64,000 bases of DNA. Source: Vanilla planifolia. Lineage: Eukaryota > Streptophyta > Magnoliopsida > Asparagales > Orchidaceae. The stretch lies in contig JAIUJO010000082.1 in the NCBI GenBank assembly GCA_023846275.1, forward strand, positions 1,757,922 through 1,821,921, written 5' to 3'. Under the pieces are notes generated by a model. It made no database searches and was not told where the DNA came from. It was given only the letters and a program-made list of their open reading frames with translations. A program made the translations under genes and the position numbers. The stretch's first letter is position 1. The number at the start of each line of letters is the position of its first letter. Positions 1 through 10,119 of the stretch are shown here, piece after piece.

Positions 1-160
1 GCTCTATGCTCCTGCACTGGCATGTGCAACGCACTTATGTGTGCAAGCAAGTGCACCCCGCTTCTGCATGCGGTCATGTGCACTTTGCTCCTATTCTCTG
101 GCTTCTCCGTGCGTCCCAAGTGGCAAGGTGCACCCGCATTGTAGCGGTGCAGAAACATTT
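1..160 (+). repeat. Remnant of 27-bp IGS minisatellite
   Basis: Short degenerate repeats rich in GTGCA/TGCAC occur here (for example CATGTGCAACGCAC and CATGTGCACTTTGC). They match, in reverse complement, the 27-bp minisatellite seen at about 57745-58065 in the opposite-strand rDNA unit. The block sits at the left edge of the window and is incomplete. No coding potential is credible because the open frames follow the repeat. Confidence 0.6.
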
Positions 161-1640
161 AGCTTTCATCAAGATTTTTATCTTTGTGGTCTCCATGAGG
201 GGACTAAAAGTTGTAACTTTTTTTTTGGGATTTTTAGCTTTGTGAGCTGCTTTTGCTTGGATATTGTGGCAACCTATTAATTGTCTTGCCTTCTTCCTAG
301 ATGGAATTATCACAAAATACAACCCGAATTGTGAGCATGTGCAACATTGTGCGGCTTGCATAAAAGTCGAGGAACTTTCCCTCAATGTCAGGCATGGTTT
401 AACCTTGTAGTGTCAGTAGCGTGCTCTCACTTTGGGTTCTGACTGTGCATGCCTTTGGGCCTAGCCGTGCATGCTCAGTTGTGACCTATATGGTCTTCAT
501 GTGCGCATCAGAAAGTGTAACTTTTTTCAAGATTTTTAGTGCTGCGGGTTGCTATCACTTGCATAAAGAGACAGCCTATTGGTAGTCTTGCCTCCTTATT
601 GATGGAATTGTTGCAAAACACAACCCGAGTTGTTTGCATGTACAATGCTGTGTAGTTTGCATAAAGGCGAAGAATTTTTGCTCAGCACGAGGCATGGTTA
701 AACCATGTGGTGCTAACAGTGTGGCCTCGTGCTAGGTTCTGATTGCGTGCATCTTGTGTCCTTGCCATGCATGCTCAATTGTGACTCGTACCATCTTCAT
801 GTGGGGACAAAAAAGTGTAACTTTTTTCGGGATTTTAGCATTGCAGGTTGCTGTCGCTTGGATAAGGTGAAAATCTATTGGTAGTCCTGCTTCCTTCCCA
901 GATTGAATTGTGGGAAAACACAACCCTAATTGTGTGCATGTGCAAGGTTTTCTAACTTGCATAAAAGTTGACGAATTTTCGCTCAATGCAAGGCGTGGTT
1001 TTGACAATGTAGTGCTAGTAGTGTGGTGCCTTTTTAGGTTCTGACTATGCACGTTTCAGGTCCTAGTCGTTCGTACGCAATTGCGACCTGTATGGCCTTC
1101 ATGTGGGTACCAAAAAGCGTAAATTTCATCGGGATTTTTAGCGTTGTGGGCTGCTGCCACTTGGATAAGCTGACAACCTATTAGTAGTCTTGCCTCCTTC
1201 CTATTGATGGAATTGTTGCAAAACGCAACCTGAATTTTGTGCATGTGCAACATTGTGTGGTTTATACAAAAGTCGATGAATTTTCGCTCAATACAAGCCA
1301 TGGTTTAGCCATGTAGTGCTAGCAATGTGCTTTAGTCTTGGGTTCTGATTACTTGCGTCTCGTGTCCTGACCGTGCACAATCCGTGGTGACATATACGGC
1401 CTTCATGTGGGGACCAAAAAATATAACTTTTTTTCGAGATTTTTAGCACTGCGGGATGTGGTTGCTTGGATAAGGTGGCAACCTATTGGTAGTCTTGCCA
1501 CCTTCTTAGATGGAATTGTAGCAATACACAATGCAAATTATGTACATGTGCAATGCTTTGCGGCTTGCATAAAAAGTGGACGAATTGTCATTCAATACGA
1601 GCCATGGTTTAACCATTTAGTGCCAATACACTGTGCATGC
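161..1640 (+). repeat. rDNA intergenic spacer: ~300-bp tandem repeat array (about five units)
   Basis: The conserved core GGCATGGTTTAACCATG recurs at about 393, 693, 994, 1299 and 1603, giving a period of 300-305 bp. Each unit also carries a T-run block (AAAAGTGTAACTTTTTT), a block like GGTAGTCTTGCCTCCTT and a block like TGTGCATGTGCAA. The reverse complement of the same unit fills 43371-46300 and much of 56080-59352. Both of those lie upstream of 18S on the minus strand, so this is subrepeat DNA of the 45S rDNA intergenic spacer. Units differ by scattered substitutions and small indels. Short ORFs here are repeat shadows. Confidence 0.9.
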
Positions 1641-1829
1641 ACAGTGGCCTGTTTACCAGCACGCCCGCATGCTCGATGGCTTGCCTACCCGTGCACTCGG
1701 TGGCTTGCCTACCCACGTGCATTCGCGTTGGCCTACGTAGCTGCGCATGTTCGTGGTGGCCTATCTATCCACGCACTGTGGGTGCCCCGTCTTTGTGCCT
1801 TTGGTATTCTTTACCTTCTTCCTCGATAA
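1641..1829 (+). repeat. Short GC-rich subrepeats at the inner end of the IGS array
   Basis: Phrases such as GGCTTGCCTACCC recur two to three times with degenerate spacing. The reverse-complement counterpart (GGGTAAGTAAGGC and relatives) lies at about 43231-43370 in the opposite unit, at the same place between the 300-bp array and the ETS-like stretch. The longest open frame across it (1407-1829) is judged non-coding because it also spans a spacer repeat unit. Confidence 0.6.
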
Positions 1830-2861
1830 AACTATCGTGATATGTAACCTACAAGTGTTGGGTGTTGGGTGCATTGTGGCGAGCGGCACAGCGAGACAAT
1901 GGTGACGGTGCAACATGCTCAATGACTTTTTGCGTGGTTCATCCTTCGGTCAAGATCTACAGAAAATGTGTGCAGTCCAATGCACCCTGTTCGCTTGACT
2001 GTGCACACATTGCACTCTTTCATCACATGGTCAGCGACAATCTATGGGTGCGGCATGTAGGGACTACAAAGTGTAGCTTTTATTGTGATTTTTAGCACTG
2101 CATGCTGCTCTTGCACGAATATGGTGATTACCTATTGGTAGTATTGCCTTGTTGTTCCACGACAAAATTGACACTATCCATAATCTACAGTGGCAAACTG
2201 GGATGTTGTGTGGCTTGCGGCCATGTGGAAGATCGATGATGCAATATTCGCTATGGTTTGAGCACATAGGGCTATTGCCCAACCGTTGTGCTCTTGTGGT
2301 GGAGTGTAAGGTTGTACACTATTTGAACTGCTGCCCTCTGCCCTCTGCTTTGGACTTCGTGTCTCAGTGGGGATTCTATTTGCATCATTTGGTTCAAGAA
2401 ATGTGCAAATTATTTTCGACCTTATGTCATATCTTGGGAAGGCCAGTACAGGAATGAGGTGGCTCTCAAATTGTGTCTTTAAGCCATGCAATTTGTGCTG
2501 GGCTTTATGTCGGTTGGGAGTGCTGTTCTCTTTGCATGTTGTGCGAGGTATTGCTTGTCGTGCAATTCAGGTGCTAGCCAATGCCTTCATCCATAATTAG
2601 ACCCTTTGCACTTCTTATTTTAAACATTATTGATTCTATTTGGGCTAATGGATTTGGATTACTGAGAGACCATTTTTGCACAAGAGATGATTGTTGTGGT
2701 GCTACTTCGTATGGCTTGGTTATCTCTTCGTGTGGTCTGTCAATAAATGAGTAGGGCTTTGTCACTTAGTTGAACCTTCTTACGAAGGAAGTTTGTATGT
2801 TGTTTGTCTTTCTATTGGATGGTTAGGTTCCATTCGATTATTTTTCATGGCATCGCACAAA
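1830..2861 (+). other. 5' external transcribed spacer-like region of the plus-strand rDNA unit
   Basis: This stretch is the reverse complement of about 42290-43230, which lies immediately upstream of a minus-strand 18S start. It is therefore the equivalent 5' ETS or promoter-proximal spacer. It begins near a block conserved between the two units (TGATATGTAACCT). It contains one diverged 300-bp spacer unit at about 2050-2300, and ends with a stretch shared with 42290-42560 (TTCTTACGAAGGAAGTT, AGTAGGGCTTTGTCAC). I could not identify a canonical plant Pol I start motif. The homology runs to about 2860 and then jumps into the middle of 18S, so the proximal ETS (about 300 bp) and roughly the first kilobase of 18S are deleted. 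Confidence 0.7.
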
Positions 2862-2944
2862 CTGCAACATCCGACTAGGGATTGGTGGATGTTGCTCTTT
2901 GGACTCTGTCAGCACCTCATGAAAAATCAAAGTCTTTGGGTTCC
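2862..2944 (+). rRNA. 18S rRNA gene fragment ending at the LINE insertion site
   Basis: GGTGGATGTTGCTCTTTGGA and CAAAGTCTTTGGGTTCC are recognisable 18S sequence from about position 1020-1105 of the plant gene. The fragment stops exactly after GGGTTCC, where the 3' terminus of LINE copy 1 (antisense) begins. The next 18S bases would be the G-run and AGTATGG. Apart from about 53 bp deleted at the insertion point, they continue at 30293 beyond four LINEs. The 18S sequence upstream of 2862 is missing. This is a non-functional remnant. Confidence 0.9.
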
Positions 2945-2983
2945 TTTGATTAAAAGTGGCCAAAGCCTACAAAACGACCCCCA

Positions 2984-5900
2984 CTATTGAGGCTCAAATG
3001 CAAAGTCAGTTAGCAATAGCTTAAGGAATGATTTGGGTTGAGGCATACCCCCATCCCACACAAAATAAAAAACACATGTTGTTTTTGCAACCCAATAAGC
3101 AGCGGCATTGGCCTCCCTAATCACGTGCGTAAAGCGCAAAACCATTATGCTCTTCACGTGAAGTAGTGCATCTTCGTATATACCTCCCTCCTTGTGGTAG
3201 CGAATAAGCTGCATAACCTCATATAACATGATAGAGGAGTCAGTCTGGATCTCAATAGTAGGAAAACTATGAAGCTTGGTCATGATCATCACAAGGGCCT
3301 CCAAGATCGCCCAAGCCTCCATAGCATCACGAGCCTGGGAAATAAATCTCTTACCCACAATGTAAATTGGCCTCCCATAATGATCTCGAGCCACCATGCT
3401 AGCACCAGCTGCCTCGCCCTTCACTATTGCATCACAATTTATCATGATCCATCTAGTTGGGGGGAGCCAAGTATGAGCTACAAACGACCCCGTAGGGTGA
3501 TGAAGCTTCCAGCTGAACATAGATGGTTGAGAGATAGTAATTTTAGTTGTTGCAGCATTCTCCATTTTTATCTTCTGAATTAGGATATTCTTACTAAGGA
3601 TGGCTTCATTGTGCTTCTTGAGGTCTCTATTTTTCCAAATGTAGAACATTGTAGTAAAAACCATAGCCAAATGAAACACGACACAACACTCATGCGCTAG
3701 CTACAGCAATGGTCCGACGCCAAGGCAGAGGTGCCCAGTGCATGGTCCACCCAATTCTGTTGTGCCATCCAGCAGTCCCAAAGGGTGTGCTGAAGCGTCT
3801 CCGCCACACCACAACCCCAAATGCAATTTTTATAGTCCCCCCAAGTGCCTTCTCAAAAGCCAAACAGTCGTGAGGATGAGATCCTTTGCAAACCTCCAAA
3901 TGAAGGTGTGAACCCAAGGCATAGTCTTCAACTTCCAAATCCAAGCTAAATGCTTCCCTTGATGTGTTGGATTCCCCTAGTCCTCGCTCATAGAGGTGCC
4001 AATAAGAGCCTAATAGTACTTGGTACATGAGACTTCAGCTGATTCAATGTTTGTTTAAATAACACCATCCTCCAGACCATTGTGCCCCCATAGTAAAAGG
4101 AGAACCCGATCCCTAAGAAAGTAGCTTGCCCAACTCGTAATAGAATCTAAGTCCCACTTCCCTAATACTGAGATGCAATCCTTCACCAGGTTAGACCAAG
4201 AGGCCTCCATGTTGATAAACATGGGCCACCACATAATTGGGAGAAAACCCAACGAATTGTCCTCAAAGAAATCAGTATGCATGTCGTCAACAATTCTCCA
4301 TACAAAATCCTCTATTGCTCGTGGTAGAACCTCCAGGAGAAGCCTACATGCATGTGATGCATCCCAGGGAATTTTGCATAAGTTTTTGCCGAGTGGGTAC
4401 TTTCTCCTCATGATGTACACCCATAAACTTCCTTCGCATTGTAAAAATCTCTTATAGTATTTCACAATTAGAGTACGATGCCAAACCTTAAGATCAAACA
4501 AACCAAAACCCCCTATCCTTCGAGAGTGTAACAATCTTCCAATTAACATAATGAATAGAGTGGTATGACAAGTCCCACACCTAAGAAACCTCCTCATCAT
4601 CTACTCTATAGTCTCTCCATAGTTCCCATAGGCACCACGCAGTGGCTTAGAACAAAATTTAGAATTGTGCCAACAACAGCCTTGATCGGAAGAACCCTGT
4701 CAACCAGAGAGAGTGGTCTCATACACCACTTTGCAACCTGAGTCTCAATCCTTTGAATCAGGAAATTAAAGTCCCCCTTGTTAAGTAATCTAATTGAGAT
4801 AGAGATGCCCTAATATGTAAGAGTAGTACCCCTTGGAATTTTAAGTTTACTATCCATATATTGTTTCCTCTTTTCCTTCATACCTCTATTAAAATAAATT
4901 CTGGACTTAGCAAGGTTGGCATGGAGTCTAGTGAGCTTACTAAATTGATGCAACATAGCCTTAACAGCATGAACAAATGTGCCTGAAACAAGCACATAAA
5001 TAATAATGTCATCAACATAAAGAAGATGTGAGATGATAGGAGCAGTAGGAGTACACCAAAAACCAAGTAAAGCTTATGACTCGTGTTGACACACCAACAT
5101 AGTAAATAACTTAGACACCAAAGTGAAGAGGTACAGGGAAAGGGGACATTCTTGGCATAGCCCCCTATTGGTTTGAATCCATAGTAGCCTATCACAATTA
5201 AGGATTGCCCCAAACCTAGGGGACACAATACAAGCCGTGAACCAATCATATCAGGTCGTGGGGAAGCCCAATAACTGCATCATCTCAATGAAAAATTGCC
5301 ATATAACACTGTCGTATGCCTGCTCCATGTCCACCTTGATAGCCATCAGACCAACCTTAGATGAGAAGGATTGCATCTTAATCCCCATCTCCTGTGCAAT
5401 GGAGATATTGTCCAAAATGGACCTATCAGGAAAAAAAGTCCCCTACTCTTTAACAATGATATTAGGCAATATACCTTTGATTCTATCCAGCAGAATCCTA
5501 ACCATAATCTTGCATATGACATTACACAAGCTGATAGGCCTAAAATGCTCAGGCTTACAGGCACCCTACCATCTGGGGATAAGAACCACAAGAGTATCTT
5601 TCCAAGATTGAGGTATGCAATGTTTCTTGAAGAAACAGAGAACAACCTGGGCAATATCCACTTAATTGATCTCCTAGTAGCCTGTAATAAACTCAGTTGT
5701 GTTGTCGTCCAACCCCAGTGCTTTATTTCTCCTACAAGTTTTAATGTCAGTAGTAATCTCCACCGTAGGATCGCAGGTCAGTAGTGATCTTTGCTCCATA
5801 CTGATAAGTTGTGAGACAAGTGTTGAATATACAACATATCCATGTAATCACCCCCCCATTTAGTACCAAAATAGCTAATGAGAATATCGCTAATGCCATT

Positions 5901-7076
5901 CTAGGCCCCACTACACCCCCAAACTCATCCTTAAGCTGAGAGATAGCATTGTTCTGTAATCTAGAGGTAGCAGTAGCATGAAAAAAACCTTGTCTTCCTA
6001 TCACCCAAATAGGCTTAATGGACCTTGACACTTTCCCATCACCACTTCTCCTCCAAAGCACACCCATTGTGGAAAGCTGAGATGAGACCCAAGATGGTTA
6101 TTCTCCTCCTCACTAAGCCGATGGCTTGACTCCTTAGCTTGCAGATAACAAATCATCCTTTTCTTCTCTCTGATTGTCCCCAAAATCTCTTTCATGTCGT
6201 TCTTGCTCCAATTTTGAAGCACCACCAAACATCTGTAGAATTTTGTAGTAAGGCTATCCATCTGATTTCCTCTGGCATTTCTACCCCACACTTGTTTAAC
6301 AATGACACCGAGTTTGGGTGACCAAGCCAAATGCTCTCAAAGCAGTACCTTGGCTCTCTCGACTTCGTAGTCTTCCTTTCTAGATCAATCACTAAGGGGT
6401 AATTGTCAGACCCAATGCATGCTGAGTCACCAACATAATTGGAAGTGCATTTAGCCCTACCATATTAATAAGAGCTCTATCCAACCTCTCCTAGATTCTA
6501 GCATTACCTTGGTTACCATTACACCAGGTGTATCTATTCCTAACAAATCCAAGGTCCAGAAGCTAAAGATCCTGTATGGTAACAAAGAACTCCTGTAGCC
6601 CCTAACCACTGCTATATGTCTTCCCCCCTCTTTTTCTCCTCTTGAGACAAGACAATGTTGAAATCTCCAACAACAACCATAGAGCTACCCCTAGCCAACT
6701 CCTCCCTTAAGATTTGCCAAAAACCTCTATGTTTGTAGGGATCCTTCGAGGAGTAAACCACACAGCACTTGATGCCTAAGCCACCCAAGAAACTGACATC
6801 CATAACCACCACAAATGGAGAGAACTAAAACACCCTGAGATCTATGCCTTGCCTCCAAAGAATGACAATTCCTGCCAATTTCCCCACTGAGGGTTGCAAG
6901 GCAAAATTCCAATCCTTACCAAGGAGAAGGTCAGCAACCCTCTTATCAAAGGTCAGAACCCTAGTCTCCACAAGTGCCACAACCAAGATATTTGCCTCTT
7001 TAACACATCTCTACAAGTAGCATGTTGACTTCTTATCTCTAATCCCTCTTATATTCCACAAAATAATTTTTGTTAT
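2984..7076 (-). pseudogene. LINE copy 1 ORF2 (endonuclease-RT-RNase H polyprotein), broken
   Basis: ORF2 of an L1-type element would nick the target, copy the RNA by target-primed reverse transcription and remove RNA with RNase H. Reading right to left, it starts at an ATG mutated to ATA (7076), followed by TKIILWNIRGIRDKKS. The APE endonuclease shows ALVETRV, VVGDFNIVLSQEEKKRG and GSDNYPLVIDLE (7076-6370). RT spans about 5720-4600, with VDMEQAYDS and a YVDD catalytic box at 5008-5019. A zf-RVT-like region lies near 4000-3690. RNase H is open at 3679-2984 with NCDA, AILEAL, QTDSS and REANAAA, so the last active-site acidic residue is apparently lost. Total length is about 1,360 codons, normal for plant L1 ORF2. 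Several frameshifts and stops separate these blocks. Confidence 0.85.
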
Positions 7077-7829
7077 AGGAAATTATATAGTCTCCTTCCC
7101 AAACCCTCATGTGCAACAACAAGCAACTTACGGCCTAAGGCGCCCACATGCACTTGCGTGTGGGGGACGCACCTCTGTATAGCGACTCCCCAAGTGTGAT
7201 GGAGAAACATTCTCAGCAGTGGATCCTCACAGGGGATGTGCAAAGGTTGCATGCAGAGAGTGCAGGCATCATCTGTCGAAGGAAATGTGCACACACACAA
7301 AAAACTATAGCACGCCAAGCCAAGAGTACCACATTTCTGCAAAGAACCAACAACAACATGCATTCCAGCACCGTGCACATGCCAAGTGGTGAGGGTGCCA
7401 GCGCACCACGAGGATGCATCCCTACCATTCCACAACACATGGCAACCTTATAAAAAATGTGCATCCATCACCTCTAGTAATGTACCAAATAACATACGCA
7501 TGACGTAGCACATGGGCACAGTGCTTAATGCACCAAGAGTGCCACCCAAAACAACAGCACCATATGTGCCAAGCGCCTGCCCCGACACGCGTGCCCCATG
7601 GTGGGGTGCCACCGACAGTGGCAAGGTCAAAAATCCAGCTGTGCCTTGCTGCAATGAAATAGGCTGCATACCACGATTTGCAGCCAGAGAGAAATCCCCT
7701 CATATCGTCTTGATGTGTGAGTCATCTGCAATACTGCTCCATCCTTCCTCCACCTGACTGCCATCACGTGTAATATCTTTACCTTTACCATGTCTTCCCA
7801 CTCAACACCCATTACTCTGTGATCAAGAC
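7077..7829 (-). other. Inter-ORF spacer of LINE copy 1
   Basis: About 750 bp separate the ORF1 tail from the ORF2 start. The stretch is comparatively GC-rich, with scattered GTGCAC/CATGTGC words, and similar-sized spacers occur in copies 2 and 5. Overlapping small frames exist on both strands, but none has a recognisable domain or is conserved as protein between copies. I see no gene here. Confidence 0.55.
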
Positions 7830-9563
7830 CGTTGGTGGAGGGATCCCTTTTTTTATTTGTTGTATGTTGAAGAGATTACGCATCCCCCTCCACATTGCCT
7901 TGTTCTTTAGATATCCAACCTCTCCTATAACGTTCCCTTCCCCGGAGGATAGAGGAACTCCTCCTCCTAACTGTGGGTCTGCTCTTGTTTTCATTTCCCT
8001 TGAAGTCTGCAGGTGTGGTTCTTACAGTTTGAACTCCTTGCTACTTAATATCTCCTTGCCTATACGTATTGAATCTTCGCCTCCTTGGCACCATCCAGGG
8101 GCCAAGTCCCCCCTTGGCACCATCATCCACCTGTGCTCCTGATGCCCGTGCACGCAAGGCACACTGAGACACATGCACAGGTTTTGCTGTAGCATTTGCA
8201 AGTGCTTCCCCACTCGATGCATCTACTGCATCCTGTGCTATAGGCCCTCCTCTAGCGATTGCAAACCCTACTGCTTCCACTATAGCATTTGCATGATCGG
8301 TGTCAATTTTCTTGTGTGGGCAGTAATCCGAGGTATGGCCAATATTCCCACACTCATAAAAAATATGTGATAATCCCTCATATACAAATGATTGAAATGA
8401 TCTACCAAGGTCCCCACTGAGCCACATTCTCAGCTTGAGGGGTTTAGTGATGTCCATTCGAATGCAAACATGAGCAATGGAAGATCTTTGCAATTGCTCC
8501 ATCCATCCATCAAGTAATATGGGATCTCTTACATTCTTTGTAATTCTAATGATGTTATCTATATCACAATAAAGTAGAGGCAAAGTGAGAAATCATACCT
8601 ACACTGGGCACACATAGCCATATCCGACGAAGGATTGAATTCAGCAAACCACATGTCAAGCCCCATTGCCTGACCTTCAACCTGTCAGGGGCCCCCAACC
8701 ACACCTTGTTCTGATCCTCCATAGACTCGAAGTGCAAGCAAAAGCAATTAAATGGTAGCTCCAGAACTAAGAAATTTTTAAAATGACCCCACCTTCTAGA
8801 TAGTATCCTGTCAATCACATGTGCAACCTGCTTGGGACATCACAATCTTCCAACAAGATAATATTGATGGAAAACTCTTCTTCATGTGCAACCTGCTTGG
8901 GACATCACAATCGCATCATCCTCCAACTTATTTTGCACAGCTACCGCCCTTTGCTTAATATCCATCGTAGTAGGAATAATAAAGGATGTAACAACTCCAC
9001 TCCTAAGCAATATTATTTGTAGTTAGTGCATCCTTAAATGATACTTTGGCACCCAAGTTTCAATGCATCCCCACCAAAGGCATAGCACAATTGGCCTCTC
9101 CCTGTGCGTGTGCCGCGCACGCCGTGGCAACAACCTTAGCCTCATTATACTTGCCCGTCGTTGCATCAACAAGAACATTATCAGTATTTTTAGCTTCATC
9201 AATAGCAATTTCAGTGCATTCAGCATTTAGTGTGTGCACCTGGTGCGCTGAGCACACCATGGGCGACACACTCCCCAGGAACCCGATCGCTACACAAGGC
9301 ATATGCATGACCATCAACCTTCACTTTTCTTGCAGATATAATTGCAGCACTTGAAGAGCATTCAGCTGAGTTGATGACGTTGTCCACGTTCTGATTGCAA
9401 GGCTTGAAATTCTCCTCAGTCATCAATACTCCCAAGACCAGTCACTTTCCCTTGTCCTGTGAATCTTGCATTCCAACTTTAGCAATCTTTTTGTCACAAA
9501 TTGGCAAAATATTGCCAAAATTTTTCAATTTATTTTACTTCTTGTTGTCTTTACTCCAGCCAT
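7830..9563 (-). pseudogene. LINE copy 1 ORF1 (gag-like, DUF4283 plus CCHC), broken
   Basis: ORF1 proteins of plant L1 elements bind the element RNA and form the RNP. The start is ATG at 9563 (MAGVKTTRSK), matching the MAGAK/MVRAK starts of copies 3 and 2. A DUF4283-like block runs through about 8818-8430 (ILSRRWGHFKNFLVLELPF, then GEPILLDGW-like DPILLDGWMEQLQRSS). A single zinc knuckle, FYECGNIGHTSDYC, lies at about 8367-8318; its first cysteine is lost. An Ala-rich linker follows, then GPWMV and a basic C-terminal motif RPTVRRRSSSILRGRE near 7985-7930. At least three frameshifts are needed to join the blocks. Confidence 0.8.
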
Positions 9564-10075
9564 AGTTGATTGAAAATGAAAGAACAACTACTGCACAAGG
9601 ATAATAAGGAGATACAAAGCACCAAGGGCAAGATGAAAGCACAAACAGTATAAGAAGCACTGTTGGGCTACCTATACACAAAAAAGCATGCAGCTGCAAT
9701 AATAAAAAGTGCAGGCAGATAGTAGCACAAACACATCATGCAACAGCACAGCCAACAGCACCCACAAAAAAACTACAACATCAGGAAACCTTTGTTATTG
9801 CAATGCGATTACAAGGCTAACAGTAGCCCAAATGAAGTCAAACTCCCAGCAAGTTTGCATCACAAAACGAAGCCACATGCTACCCGCACACCTCTTCGGG
9901 TTGAAGTCAAGAGCCTCCCACCAAATCAAGGAGCAGCACCCAAAGTCCTGTATTATTACAATTTTGCATAGTGAGTAGCTAATTGCTAGGTGGCACCACA
10001 GCACATACAATTGTACAGCCAAAATAACCCCACAATAAATACACATAGTTAGAATTGCATTCAAAAAGAAGGAAC
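9564..10075 (-). promoter_or_regulatory. 5' UTR of LINE copy 1 (shortened)
   Basis: This is non-coding sequence upstream of the ORF1 start. CCTGTATTATTACA at 9947-9960 is the copy of a motif that recurs in the 5' UTRs of copies 2, 3 and 6. The distal half of the UTR seen in copies 2, 3 and 6 (the AAATTTGAAATTTC block) is missing. The terminus (AAAAAGAAGGAACGAGAGGC) is still recognisable next to the 3' end of copy 2. LINE 5' UTRs normally carry the internal promoter, but no specific promoter element can be proven here. Confidence 0.55.
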
Positions 10076-10119
10076 GAGAGGCACGTGAGAAGAGGCCAAA
10101 GCCTACAATAGGACCCCCA

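Larger units (their letters stand above)
2945..10075 (-). mobile_element. LINE copy 1: L1-type non-LTR retrotransposon at the 18S site
   Basis: A nearly complete but decayed element on the minus strand: 5' UTR (10075-9564), ORF1 (9563-7830), inter-ORF spacer, ORF2 (7076-2984) and a 3' UTR of about 40 bp. The 3' end has no poly(A). It reads GGCCACTTTTAATCAAA and abuts GGAACCC of antisense 18S. Relative to copy 2 the 5' UTR has lost about 500 bp internally. The 5'-terminal block (GAAGGAACGAGAGGCAC on the plus strand at 10069-10085) resembles that of copy 3. ORF2 is closest to copy 5 at RNase H, so copies 1 and 5 form a subfamily. Numerous stops and frameshifts mean it cannot encode its own machinery. 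Confidence 0.88.

Noticed and set aside
161..1840. Several 70-140-codon frames in the left spacer
   Set aside because: Each follows the 300-bp repeat and similar frames recur per unit without codon-level conservation; this is rDNA spacer.
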